A DNA stretch of 64,000 nucleotides from Paraburkholderia gardini (GTDB taxonomy: Bacteria; Pseudomonadota; Gammaproteobacteria; Burkholderiales; Burkholderiaceae). Positions 16,683 to 25,931 of this stretch are shown in pieces. The stretch is taken from positions 1 to 64,000 of the forward strand of contig NZ_CAJQYY010000017.1 of the NCBI RefSeq assembly GCF_907164575.1. Reading direction: 5' to 3'. The position numbers and the translations under genes were made by a program. The notes under the pieces were generated by a model that searched no databases, was not told where the DNA came from, and saw nothing but the letters and a program-made list of their open reading frames with translations. How positions within the stretch are numbered: the first letter of the stretch is position 1; each line of letters begins with the position of its first letter.

Positions 16683-19088
16683 TTACCGCAGTACGTCGAC
16701 CTCGCTCACCATACGCCATTCGCGTTCGAGTGTTCTCGCCGCGCCACCGGTGACAGTCACCACGTCGCCCAGATGAAGGTCGCGACTCGAGCTTCCGACC
16801 ATCAGGTCGAAGTCGCCTGGCTCGACGATACGCTCGCCGCGTCCATCGGTGAAATTGAGCATATCGACGGGCATCTTCACGCGAACCCGCGCAGAAGCGC
16901 CCGCCGCTAGCGGCACCCGGGCAAAAGCCTTCAATTCGCGTACCGGTCGTGCCGATGATGCCAGCCGGTCCCGCACATAGATCTGCACGATCTCGCTGCC
17001 TTCGCGCGAGCCGATGTTCTCGACCACGAAGCTGAGTTCGATCGTCCCGTCGGCAATCGGGACTTCGCGTCGCGCCACCGCGAGACTGCCGTAACGGAAC
17101 TGCGTATAGCTGAGTCCGAATCCAAACGGGTAGCGGCAACCGAAATGGTAAGCGACCGGCGTACCCGCGCTTTTCAACCGGTGGTTGTAGGTATAGGGTA
17201 CTGCTCCGGCACTTTTCGGCACCGACAACGGCAGGCGGCCGGTGAAGTTCGCGCGGCCCACCAGCAGATCGGCGAGCGCTTGCGCGCCGCGCTCGCCCGG
17301 TGCGAAAGCCATGATCTGCGCCGCGATCCGGTCCTCGAGGCCTCCCAGGTTATACGGACGTCCGCCCGTCATCACGACGACCGTCGACGTACCGCTGTCG
17401 ACCACCGCTGCGAGCAAGGCCTGCTGCACGCCAGGCAGGTCCAGGCTGTCCGTATCGGATCCCTCGCCTACCGTGCCGGACTGGAACAGCCCCGACAGAT
17501 CGCCGACGAAGACGATCGCAACACCTGCCTGCCGTGCGGCGTCAACCGCCGCTGCAATACCGCTGGTGTCCTCGCTGATCAGCTCGTCGCGGCTGGCGTG
17601 CGCCGTGGTATCCAGCGACACGTCGCCGGGGAACACCGGCGCGCCCGCGTGGCGCTCCGCGATGATGTCGCAGCCACGCGCATGGATCACGCGTCGATCG
17701 CCAAGTAGTGCGCGCAGCGCCTGCAGCGGCGTACCGATCGACGCGACCGACTGCTCGCCGGCGTTGATCAGATGCACCGGGAAACTGTAGCCGGCCAGCA
17801 ACGCCAGCGGATCGTCGGCAGTTGGCCCGATTACCGCGACCTTCGCCGTCGCCTCGACATCCAGCGGCAACACGTCGCCTTCATTGCGCAGGAGCACGGC
17901 CGATTCAAGCGCCACCTGATACGCGACGTCGCTCGCCGATTCGCTTTTCACATCCACTCGCTCCGGATCCGCATACGGATTTTCGAACAGGCCGAGACGG
18001 AACTTCGTGCGCAGCACGCGCGATACAGCGGCGTCGATCGTTTCTTCGCTGATCTCGCCGCGCGTCAGCGCTTCTTTCAGATGCAGCGCGCACTCGTGTC
18101 CGGGCAACTCGACGTCGAGTCCGGCATTGAACGCGAGCGCCGCGGCAGCCGCGCTGTCGCGCGCGACCGCATGGTGACCGTAGAGCAGATCGACGCCAGC
18201 GTAGTCGGCGACAACCAGTCCATCGAAACCCCACTTCTCGCGCAACGTTTCCTGAAGCAACGTACGGTCCGCATGACAGGGCACACCGTCAATGTCGTGA
18301 TAGGCAGGCATGACGGAGCCGGCATTCGCCAGCTTGACCGCCATCTCGAACGGCAGCATGAAAACGTCGTTGAGTTCGCGCGGGCCGACATGCACGGGCG
18401 CGTGATTGCGGCCGCCTTCGCTCGCCGAATGTCCGACGAAATGCTTGAGGGTCGCGAGCAGGTCGCGGCGTTCCCCTTGCAGCCCCCTGACGTAGTGACA
18501 GGCGAGCACGCCGACCAGATAGGGGTCCTCGCCGAGCGTTTCCTCGGTGCGGCCCCAGCGCGGATCGCGCGACACGTCCAGCACCGGCGCGAGCCCTTGA
18601 TGACAACCGATCGAACGCGCCTGCTCGCCGATGATCTGCCCCACGTGTTCGACAAGCCCCGGATTCCACGTGGCCGCATAGTTCAGCGGCGACGGGAACA
18701 GCGTGGCGTCCTTGATCATCAGGCCGACCAGGCATTCTTCGTGAGACATCACGGGAATACCGAGGCGCGTATCCTCCACCATCTGCCGCTGCAGCGCGTT
18801 GAGCGCACGCACGCCTTCCTTCGGGTCGACCGTATGCGTGCCGAGCGGGCGCGTGATCTGACCCAGCCCGTGTTGAAGAATCGTTTCCACCGTGATGCCG
18901 GCATCGCCATGCGCAAAATCCACAGTACGCGCTTCGTGATTGCCATCGGACGACAGCTTCAGCCACGCGGCGTGCAACTGGGCAATTTTCTCGTCCACTG
19001 TCATACGCGCCAGCAAGTCGGAAACACGCTCGTCGACAGCCGCGGTGGGATCGCGGTAGAGCGGAACTTCACTTTGGCGAAGCAACAT
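16683..19088 (-). CDS. glycoside hydrolase family 3 beta-glycosidase
   Basis: An 801-residue GH3 enzyme with N-terminal TIM-barrel domain, alpha/beta sandwich and C-terminal fibronectin III-like domain. The nucleophile is D295 in VVADYAGVD; KHFVGHSASEGGRNH carries substrate-binding residues. There is no signal peptide, so it should act in the cytoplasm on oligosaccharides brought in by the ABC importer encoded just upstream. The tie to a pentose oxidation pathway suggests a beta-xylosidase (or mixed xylosidase/glucosidase), which is inference. The ATG at 19088 is backed by AAAGGAG. A 265-base gap separates it from the ATPase gene, so an internal promoter is possible. Confidence 0.9.
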   Translation of the reverse strand: MLLRQSEVPLYRDPTAAVDERVSDLLARMTVDEKIAQLHAAWLKLSSDGNHEARTVDFAHGDAGITVETILQHGLGQITRPLGTHTVDPKEGVRALNALQRQMVEDTRLGIPVMSHEECLVGLMIKDATLFPSPLNYAATWNPGLVEHVGQIIGEQARSIGCHQGLAPVLDVSRDPRWGRTEETLGEDPYLVGVLACHYVRGLQGERRDLLATLKHFVGHSASEGGRNHAPVHVGPRELNDVFMLPFEMAVKLANAGSVMPAYHDIDGVPCHADRTLLQETLREKWGFDGLVVADYAGVDLLYGHHAVARDSAAAAALAFNAGLDVELPGHECALHLKEALTRGEISEETIDAAVSRVLRTKFRLGLFENPYADPERVDVKSESASDVAYQVALESAVLLRNEGDVLPLDVEATAKVAVIGPTADDPLALLAGYSFPVHLINAGEQSVASIGTPLQALRALLGDRRVIHARGCDIIAERHAGAPVFPGDVSLDTTAHASRDELISEDTSGIAAAVDAARQAGVAIVFVGDLSGLFQSGTVGEGSDTDSLDLPGVQQALLAAVVDSGTSTVVVMTGGRPYNLGGLEDRIAAQIMAFAPGERGAQALADLLVGRANFTGRLPLSVPKSAGAVPYTYNHRLKSAGTPVAYHFGCRYPFGFGLSYTQFRYGSLAVARREVPIADGTIELSFVVENIGSREGSEIVQIYVRDRLASSARPVRELKAFARVPLAAGASARVRVKMPVDMLNFTDGRGERIVEPGDFDLMVGSSSRDLHLGDVVTVTGGAARTLEREWRMVSEVDVLR

Positions 19089-19353
19089 CTAGAACTCCTT
19101 TAAATGATCCGGGTATACAGGGCGCAAATGGCGCCGGCAAATCCGCTTTTCATCACAAACGCAGGGAAGGCACTGCTTCATCCGCAACCCCGCCTTGCAT
19201 TCGATATTCCTTTCTTAACTTCGCAGTCCTTTAAATTGAACGAATACCTGAAGGGCTGGAAATTCACTACCTCGATAGCGTGACGAGGCGGCGCCGTTTC
19301 GCTGCTGGAAGCGCCGACTGTCCGGCGCGGCCCGTTCAGCTGGAATGCCAGGA

Positions 19354-20484
19354 TCAGTGCAGACGCGACAGCGCGAAATCCTGTTCGTCGAACACATGGC
19401 ATGCGTCTGGCGCCAGCGCAAGATCGATATGTTCGTCGCGTGCCACACCCCCATCGCCAGGCAATTTGGCGATCAGCGTGTTGCCGTCCCGGCTGCCACC
19501 GTCGATATGGATGTAGCTGTGCTCTCCCATCCGCTCCACGAGGCGAACCGCGCGACGGATGGTCTGAGTACCTGGCTGGCCGGAGGGCAGGCCCAGGTGT
19601 TCGGGCCGGATGCCCAGCGTGACCCGCATGCCAGGGCGCGTATTGCGGCCATCGACCTGTGCCCGCACGCGCTCACCGCTCGTCAGCTGGATCTCGACAC
19701 CCCGGGCGTCGATCGTCGTCACGACGCCCGGCAGGAAGTTCATCCTCGGAGATCCGATAAAGCCCGCCACGAAGCGGCTTTTGGGCCGGTGATACAGATC
19801 CAGCGGGGCACCGATCTGCGCGATGCTGCCGTGCTTCTCCATTTCCGCGCCGGCGTGCAACAGCACGATCTTGTCCGCCAGCGCCATGGCTTCGATCTGA
19901 TCGTGCGTGACGTAAATCGCGCTTGCCTGGTGGAATTCCCGATGCAGGCGGGCAATCTCAGTGCGGGTCTGCACGCGCAGCGCGGCGTCGAGATTCGACA
20001 ACGGCTCGTCGAACAGAAACACGCCCGGCTCGCGCACGATCGCCCGGCCGATCGCCACACGCTGCCGCTGCCCCCCGGACAACGCAGCGGGACGACGCTC
20101 CAGCAGCCCGTCCAGTTGCAGCGTGGCAGCCGTGCGGCGCACCTTGCTGTCGATCGTCGCCTTGTCGATCTTCGCCTGACGCAACCCGAAAGCCATGTTC
20201 TCGTAGACGCTCATGTGCGGATACAACGCGTAGTTCTGAAACACCATGGCGACACGGCGCTCCGCGGGCGGCACGTTGTTCATCAGCTGAGCGTCGATGC
20301 GCAGCTCGCCGCCGGTGATCGATTCGAGTCCGGCGACCATGCGCAATAACGTCGACTTCCCGCATCCCGACGGCCCGAGAAACACACAAAACTCGTTCTC
20401 GCCGACCTCGAGATGGACGTCGCGAATAATCGGCGGATTGCCTTCGTACGCCTTCTGTACTTTAGTCAGAGTAATGCTTGCCAT
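19354..20484 (-). CDS. sugar ABC transporter ATP-binding protein (UgpC/MalK type)
   Basis: A 376-residue ATPase of the carbohydrate-uptake family 1. Walker A is GPSGCGKST, the signature is LSGGQRQR, Walker B is VFLFDEPLSNLD, and a C-terminal TOBE/OB domain follows (from about residue 240). It should energise the two permeases encoded immediately upstream. The ATG at 20484 lacks a strong ribosome binding site. Distance to the permease gene is 116 bases. Confidence 0.92.
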   Translation of the reverse strand: MASITLTKVQKAYEGNPPIIRDVHLEVGENEFCVFLGPSGCGKSTLLRMVAGLESITGGELRIDAQLMNNVPPAERRVAMVFQNYALYPHMSVYENMAFGLRQAKIDKATIDSKVRRTAATLQLDGLLERRPAALSGGQRQRVAIGRAIVREPGVFLFDEPLSNLDAALRVQTRTEIARLHREFHQASAIYVTHDQIEAMALADKIVLLHAGAEMEKHGSIAQIGAPLDLYHRPKSRFVAGFIGSPRMNFLPGVVTTIDARGVEIQLTSGERVRAQVDGRNTRPGMRVTLGIRPEHLGLPSGQPGTQTIRRAVRLVERMGEHSYIHIDGGSRDGNTLIAKLPGDGGVARDEHIDLALAPDACHVFDEQDFALSRLH

Positions 20485-20600
20485 AGCTCGTTGTGTTCGC
20501 AGTTAAATTACCGGGCGTTCGCTTCAGCCCGACTGATCCGGCCGGCAGTGCGGGCCGCAACCCTGCCCTGCCTGGCTGGACCCGGTTCGCCATCCGCCCG

Positions 20601-21446
20601 TCAGCCCTTCAGGGAGCCGGCCATCATGCCCTTGATCAGACGCTCCTGACCGAATGCGTAGGCCGCGATGAGCGGCAACGACGTCATCGTGACGACCGCC
20701 AGCATCGCCGGAATGTTCGACGAGTACTGCCCCTGGAAATCCCACACGGCAAGCGGCAGCGTACGGTGCGGCGGAGTCGAGGTCAGCATGTACGCGAAAA
20801 TGAACTCGTTCCAGAGCGCGATTCCGTTGTAGATCGCGACTGTGGCCAGCCCCGGCGTGGAGAGCGGGAAAAAGATGCGCCAGAAAATCCTGAATGGACC
20901 GCAGCCGTCGAGCTGCGCGGCTTCCTCGAGTTCATGCGGAATCTGGCGCATGAACTCCGTCAGGATGAAGATCGAGATCGGCAGGCTGAGCGCCACATAC
21001 GGCCCGATCAGCGCGAACTGGGTGTCGTACAGCCCCAGGTTGCGGGTCAGCAGATAGATCGGCACGAGCGTTGCGTGCAGCGGCACGATCATCCCTGCGA
21101 TCACCAGCCCGAACAGCAGTTTGTTCAAACGAAAACGCAAGCGGGCGAATACATAGGCCGCCATGGCGCTCAACAGCACGATCAGCAGAACCGAAAGTCC
21201 GACGACAAAGACACTGTTGCCAAAGTAAGTGAGGTAGGGACCGTGCAGTACCGCCCAGTAGTTCCCGAAATAAAAATGGGAGGGCAGCGCCCAGACCGGC
21301 GCGGAGAACGTTTCCTCCTGTGTCTTCAGACTCGTCACCACGACGAAGAGGAACGGCAACGTCGTCACGGCGAGCCAGATCAAGCCCAGCAACGGCACAC
21401 CGATGCGAATCCTGGGAAAATGAAGACGATTTGTTTCAGTGGCCAT
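20601..21446 (-). CDS. carbohydrate ABC transporter permease (MalG type)
   Basis: A 281-residue inner-membrane protein with about six hydrophobic segments and the EAA loop ([20 protein letters not shown]) that docks the ATPase. The ATG at 21446 has GGAAG upstream and lies two bases after the stop of the other permease. The frame stays open to 22388, but that extension is the antisense shadow of the neighbouring permease in another phase, not a fusion. Confidence 0.92.
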   Translation of the reverse strand: MATETNRLHFPRIRIGVPLLGLIWLAVTTLPFLFVVVTSLKTQEETFSAPVWALPSHFYFGNYWAVLHGPYLTYFGNSVFVVGLSVLLIVLLSAMAAYVFARLRFRLNKLLFGLVIAGMIVPLHATLVPIYLLTRNLGLYDTQFALIGPYVALSLPISIFILTEFMRQIPHELEEAAQLDGCGPFRIFWRIFFPLSTPGLATVAIYNGIALWNEFIFAYMLTSTPPHRTLPLAVWDFQGQYSSNIPAMLAVVTMTSLPLIAAYAFGQERLIKGMMAGSLKG

Positions 21447-21448
21447 GC

Positions 21449-22366
21449 TCAAACTTCCGTTTCGTAACGACGCGTCATGCGCAATGCGATGGCCGCAACC
21501 AGCGAGACGATGATGAACATCGCGGAACCGATCGTGCTGCCGTAGCCCAGCTGGAAAGAACTGAACACGGTCCGGTACATATACGTCGCCATCAGCTCGG
21601 ACGAGCCTTCCGGGCCACCGCCCGTCATCACGTAGATCAGATCGAAATACCGCAGCGAGCCGAGCACCGCCAGCAGCACCGCGGTGCGGATCGCGCCTTG
21701 CAGATGCGGCAGCTTGATGCGCCAGAAGATGGTCCATTCGGAGGCGCCATCCAGGCGGGCCGCCTCGTTCAACTCCGCGGGCAGCGACGACAGTCCGGCG
21801 AGAAACAGGATCATGTAGAACGGCACGTTTTGCCAGCAGATCACCGCAATCGTCGAAGCGAGCGAGAAGCGCGTGTCGCCGAGCCAGTCCTGCGCGAATA
21901 TGTCGAGGCCGATGGCGCGCAGTGCGACGTTCAGCGGTCCGAAGTTCGGATCGTAGATGTTCTTGAACAGCACGCCGATCGCGACGCTCGACATCAGCAG
22001 CGGCAGGAAATAGAGAATCTTGAGAATGCGCGAGCCACGCCCCGCCTTTTCCAGCAGCACCGCCAGCGCCAGCGAGATGGGCAGCTCGATCACGATCGAC
22101 GCGAGCGCGAGAATGACGTTGTTCCACAAGGAGCGCCAGAAAACCGTGTCCTGCGCGAGATGCGCCCAGTTGGCAAGCCCGACGAAGCGTGAATGCGTAC
22201 CGAGCCCGGTCCAGTCGACCAGCGAAAGCCGCAGACTGGAGAGCAACGGATACAGCAGGAATATCGCCAGCAGCACCACCGCGGGGGCGAGAAAGACGGT
22301 GATAACCAGCCACTGTGACGAAATGCGCGCCCGCGCGGCGGGCGCAGTGGAAATTGCAATATTCAC
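21449..22366 (-). CDS. carbohydrate ABC transporter permease (MalF type)
   Basis: A 305-residue permease with six predicted membrane segments and an EAA loop ([18 protein letters not shown]). The start codon is GTG at 22366 with only a weak GGA ahead of it. It forms the transmembrane heterodimer with the product of the next gene. The binding-protein gene ends 62 bases upstream. Confidence 0.92.
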   Translation of the reverse strand: MNIAISTAPAARARISSQWLVITVFLAPAVVLLAIFLLYPLLSSLRLSLVDWTGLGTHSRFVGLANWAHLAQDTVFWRSLWNNVILALASIVIELPISLALAVLLEKAGRGSRILKILYFLPLLMSSVAIGVLFKNIYDPNFGPLNVALRAIGLDIFAQDWLGDTRFSLASTIAVICWQNVPFYMILFLAGLSSLPAELNEAARLDGASEWTIFWRIKLPHLQGAIRTAVLLAVLGSLRYFDLIYVMTGGGPEGSSELMATYMYRTVFSSFQLGYGSTIGSAMFIIVSLVAAIALRMTRRYETEV

Positions 22367-22428
22367 AGATCGTGTGTCCAGCCCGCATCGAAAAACGACG
22401 CGGGCCGGGCTCCTCTTCGGACTACGGG

Positions 22429-23727
22429 TTAGCTTCCCGCCTTCGCGGCGGCTTCCATTTGCTGCGCAGCGGCTTCAGGCGTGATCGACAGGCCGAACAG
22501 CTCCTGCGACGTATCCTTGTGCAGCTCGCCCAGCTTCGGCGGCAACTCCTGGTCGTACCAGAGCTGCACGTTCGGCGCGTCGGCGATCAACGCCTGCAGG
22601 CGCTTCAGGAACGGATCCGTAATGGTGATGTTCTTGACCGGCGGAATTTTCTTGTCGAGAACGCGACCCCGCATCGACGTATCGTCGGTCATCGTCTGGA
22701 TCAGCCTGAACGCCGCCTGCGGGTCCTTGCACTCCGTCGAGATGCTCATGAAGCCGTCGCCGACCGTGCCGATCACATCGCGCGGATCACCCTTGCCGCC
22801 CGGTACGCTCGGGAACGGGAAGAAGTCGAGTTTGCCTGCAAAGCCGGGATTCTCGTTCTGGATCGTCGACGCTTCCTAGCCGCCCATCAATTCCATCGCG
22901 GCGCGCCCCGAATACAGCAGGCGACGCGAGGCGCCCACGTCGTAGTCGAGACCGTTGAAACCCTTCGCGAAAGCACCCGCCTTCACGAGTTCCTGAATGT
23001 ATTTGCCGGCTTCGACGAAGGCCGGGTCCGCGAAGCTGCCGCCAGGCGCGCGATCCACTGCCTTGCGGAACACTTCGGGCCCGCCGATCCGGTCGACGAG
23101 GTACATGTAGTACATCGAACCGGTCCACTTGTTCTTGTTGCTCAGCGCAAACGGCGCAATACCATGCGAGGTCAGCACCTGCACGACGTGCATCAACTGA
23201 TCCCAATTCGTCGGCGGGCTCAGGTTGTATTCCTTGAACAGGTCCTTGTTATAGAAAATCACGGCGGCGGATGCATTTTCCGCCGCTACGCCATACGTCT
23301 TGTTGTCGAACGTGACCGCATGCCACGAGGTCGGCAGGAATCGGTCACGATAAGCCGGATCTTTCTGGAGATACGGCGTCAGGTCGACAATCTGGCCGGC
23401 TTTCACATATTCATGCAACGGACCGCCGCCCCACGACTCGAACACGCAAGGCGGCTCGCCTGCGCCGAACGCCACCTTCAGCTTGGTCTTGTACGCCTCG
23501 TTCAGGACGTGCGAGTCTTCGACCTTATAGCCGGGATTCTGCTTCTCGAAGCGATCTGCCGCATCCCGCAGCACCTTGCTCGACGTCGCGTTAGTCTGCT
23601 GGTCCCACTCCGTAATCGTCTTGCCAGATTGCGCAAATGCTGCTGTCGATGCGACTGCGGCCAGCGAGCATACGAGCGCCGTGGCGCCGACCATTGACCG
23701 CGCTTTAGAAAAAGCCGGGTACGCCAT
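22429..23727 (-). pseudogene. sugar ABC substrate-binding protein interrupted by an in-frame TAG
   Basis: Reads as a family 1 solute-binding protein with a signal peptide (about 32 residues, ending AAFA), but codon 284 is TAG (22876-22878). Downstream the same frame continues without any shift as [15 protein letters not shown] and on to a normal C-terminus ([14 protein letters not shown]). The TAG stands where related proteins have tryptophan after MELMGG, so one G-to-A change explains it. All other components of this importer are intact. It may be a recent null mutation, a suppressed stop, or a sequence error. The ATG at 23727 is preceded by AGAGGGGA. As drawn, a 283-residue fragment would be made, and translation could restart at an internal ATG near 22776. 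Confidence 0.85.
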
Positions 23728-23772
23728 ATTTATGTCCCCTCTTATGGATATTGGAATATCAGCCCAAACGTC

Positions 23773-23844
23773 TAACGTTAGCCATAACGTTAGTTGATGT
23801 TAGACTCGTGTGCGAACTAGTGCTATGCGGGATTTTACCTGGTC
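23773..23844. promoter_or_regulatory. LacI-type operator/promoter region, copy 1
   Basis: Two TAACGTTA palindromes 12 bases apart (23773-23780 and 23785-23792) are followed by ATGTTAG. The central CG palindromes are typical LacI-family operators. The region lies between the divergent binding-protein gene (start 23727) and the lacI gene (start 23972); a related TAACGTTGTTAG sits at 23945, close to the lacI start. The local LacI should repress both directions. A diverged copy of the same block occurs at 25741-25811. Confidence 0.68.
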
Positions 23845-23971
23845 GCTTTTACGACATATCGCATGCCGCGAAAGGTTGGTCCACCGATGGAAGCTGCGGT
23901 CATAGCCGGTTCTGGTAGAATAGTCTTCATACAAACGGTACCGCTAACGTTGTTAGTGAGTGAACTCCGAC

Positions 23972-25051
23972 ATGACCTCTCGCCCCCCCTCGTCACGCAT
24001 GGCAAGGCAGACCCCCACGCTCGAGCACGTTGCGAAGCTCGCCGGCGTGTCCCAGATGACCGCCTCGCGCGCGCTCAACGGCCGTTCCGGCGTGTCGCGC
24101 GAGACCCGCGACGAAGTGCTGAGAATCGCGTCGGACATCGGCTACGTCGTCAACCGTACCGCACAGAAGCTCTCGGGCGGGCGCAACGGCATCATCGGCA
24201 TCATCACGCCGACACTCGATACCCAGTTCTCCAGCGAGCTGATTCTCGGCGCGGGGCGCGCGGCGCGCGGCGCGGGCTGCGAGATCCTGGTCTATACCGT
24301 ATTCGACGAGGACCGTCATCCGCATCACGATCTGCTCGGGTTGATCCAGCAGTTCTCGGATGGGATCCTCGCGATCCTGCCTCGCGAATCGCTCTGTCTC
24401 GAAGCGCTGTCGAACGCCAGGGTGCCGGTCGTCGTCGTCGACCAGCGCGGCGGCACGCTGACCAATTTTCCATCGGTGTCGGTCGACAACTACGGAGGCG
24501 CCCGTCTCGCGGTCGAACATCTTGCGGAACTCGGCCACAAGCGGATCGCTTTCCTCGCGGGTGACGAGACGATCGAAGGGGTGCGCGACCGGCAGCGCGG
24601 CTACCACGACACGCTCGCGCGACTCGGGCTGCCGCGCGAAGACGCGCTCGTCGCCGCGGGCGACCTCTCGCAGATGATGGCGTTCGATGTCACATTCGAT
24701 CTGCTGAACCTCCCCGATCCGCCTACCGCGATCTTCACGGCGAATGACCAGAGTGCGTTCGGCGTCATCGCGGCAGTCAGGGAAGCGGGCTTGCGTGTGC
24801 CGGATGACATTTCGGTGATCGGCTTCGACGACATTCCGATGTCCGAGCAATTCCATCCCGCCCTCACCACGATCCGCCAGCCGTTCCAGCAAATGGCGCG
24901 CTCGGCGATCAATACGCTGCTCGCGCAGATAGCGGGTATCGACGCGGCCTCGCAACGCATCACACTGCCGGCGGAACTTGTCGTGCGCGACTCCACCGGA
25001 CAGGTCCGGACGAAGCAGAGCGGCGCACATCACCAGATCGTTTCGACGTAA
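23972..25051 (+). CDS. LacI-family repressor of the xyloside/pentose operon
   Basis: A 359-residue regulator: N-terminal helix-turn-helix (TLEHVAKLAGVSQMTASRAL), hinge region around residues 50-65 and a periplasmic-binding-protein-like sensor domain. It is divergent from the ABC/GH3/pentose genes and has TAACGTTA palindromes in between, so it is the likely controller of that operon, with an imported sugar as inducer. The ATG at 23972 is chosen; a GTG four codons upstream is also possible. Its 3' end overlaps the converging vapC-like gene by 22 bases. Confidence 0.88.
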   Translation: MTSRPPSSRMARQTPTLEHVAKLAGVSQMTASRALNGRSGVSRETRDEVLRIASDIGYVVNRTAQKLSGGRNGIIGIITPTLDTQFSSELILGAGRAARGAGCEILVYTVFDEDRHPHHDLLGLIQQFSDGILAILPRESLCLEALSNARVPVVVVDQRGGTLTNFPSVSVDNYGGARLAVEHLAELGHKRIAFLAGDETIEGVRDRQRGYHDTLARLGLPREDALVAAGDLSQMMAFDVTFDLLNLPDPPTAIFTANDQSAFGVIAAVREAGLRVPDDISVIGFDDIPMSEQFHPALTTIRQPFQQMARSAINTLLAQIAGIDAASQRITLPAELVVRDSTGQVRTKQSGAHHQIVST

Positions 25052-25419
25052 GTCGAGGCGCGAACCTTCGCATCCGAGGTAACGAGCGCACTGCCGAAGG
25101 TGCGAGCAGTGGCGGCGATCAGCCTCTGGTGGGACGTTAGCGCGGGTGACAGCCTGGCCGCGCGAAAGGCGATTTCGGTGTCCACTGGAACCAGCCGCAC
25201 GCCCTCCATCGACACCACGGTCGAGAGCCAGCTTCGCGCATCCATCGACAGGCCGAGCCGGCCGTCCTTGACGAAATCCGCGATTTCGAGCGCACTGATC
25301 GCCGAAATCAGGATCTCGCCTCCGTTCAGTTCCCGATCGATCGCATCGTGCGCCGCCTGACTCAACGCATTCTGCCTGCCCAGCCAGCAGACCAGCGCAA
25401 GCGTATCGAGCGTAATCAT
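25030..25419 (-). CDS. PIN-domain VapC-type toxin with one acidic residue replaced
   Basis: A 129-residue PIN-domain protein of the VapC type, normally an Mg-dependent RNase inhibited by its partner antitoxin. D5, E45 and D116 match three of the four acidic active-site positions. The third conserved aspartate, usually in a D-R-L-I-A-A-T-A setting, is here HQRLIAAT with glutamine at residue 98, so catalysis may be weakened. The ATG overlaps the antitoxin stop codon by four bases, as usual for these pairs. The 3' end overlaps the lacI gene. Confidence 0.85.
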   Translation of the reverse strand: MITLDTLALVCWLGRQNALSQAAHDAIDRELNGGEILISAISALEIADFVKDGRLGLSMDARSWLSTVVSMEGVRLVPVDTEIAFRAARLSPALTSHQRLIAATARTFGSALVTSDAKVRASTYVETIW

Positions 25420-25649
25420 CGACCTTCCGGCTCCGATGCGACCGGAGCTGCTGCGTGCATCGCATCGAAATGCACGATCGAAGCACGCAGGAGTTCAAGC
25501 GGATTTTGATGCTTGCTGCAGTAAGGCCTGATTTCGATGGTGGGTTGCCCCCGGTCCGTGACGACAACCGTTTCCCCCAGCATCTCAACCTGCCGGAACA
25601 GTTCGCATGCCCTGGACTTGAAAATGGCCTTCGATACTCTCTTTTCCAT
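25416..25649 (-). CDS. Phd/YefM-type antitoxin
   Basis: A 77-residue antitoxin with the Phd/YefM N-terminal DNA-binding fold (KSRACELFRQVEMLGETVVV followed by TDRGQPTIEI) and a C-terminal tail that should wrap the toxin. The ATG at 25649 has GGAG seven bases upstream; a GTG at 25661 is less likely. It is coupled to the toxin gene. Such pairs normally repress their own promoter, which would lie in the roughly 90 bases upstream, next to the operator copy at 25741. Confidence 0.85.
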   Translation of the reverse strand: MEKRVSKAIFKSRACELFRQVEMLGETVVVTDRGQPTIEIRPYCSKHQNPLELLRASIVHFDAMHAAAPVASEPEGR

Positions 25650-25740
25650 TGCAATCTCCACCCAGATAATTCGTATAACTATTTTTTGAATCGGGCCGAA
25701 ACGGTTGCGGTTCCCGGCAGGATATTCTTTATCAATCGCC

Positions 25741-25811
25741 TAACGTTATCCTTAACGTTAATAAATGTTAGTATCGTATCGGAGCCGCCGCCATGCGGAG
25801 TTAACCTGGTC
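25741..25811. promoter_or_regulatory. LacI-type operator/promoter region, copy 2 (diverged duplicate)
   Basis: TAACGTTA occurs at 25741-25748 and 25753-25760, then ATGTTAG at 25765-25771, ATGCGG at 25793 and ACCTGGTC at 25804. The same elements occur with identical spacing in copy 1 at 23773; 42 of the first 58 bases agree without a gap. No sugar gene starts here: the next gene on the minus strand is the antitoxin. It is either a second binding site for the same LacI or the leftover promoter of a lost paralogous operon. Confidence 0.62.
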
Positions 25812-25931
25812 TCCTGAACCGTCTCGATGGGCTGATCAGGCAAATAATGGCTAGCCAGCATGGAAACGGTACAAGCTGGCTTCAGTCAAAATCAGGCGCG
25901 GCAAAATGGCCAAAGTGTTTCCCGTAAAAGG

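Noticed and set aside
20601..22388. 595-codon minus-strand frame that looks like a permease fusion
   Set aside because: Only the part from 21446 to 20601 is permease; the rest is the other permease gene read in the wrong frame. The two genes are separate, with a two-base gap.
22429..23727. frameshift as the cause of the split binding protein
   Set aside because: Both parts are in the same frame and the codons continue across the TAG without loss, so it is a nonsense codon and not a frameshift.
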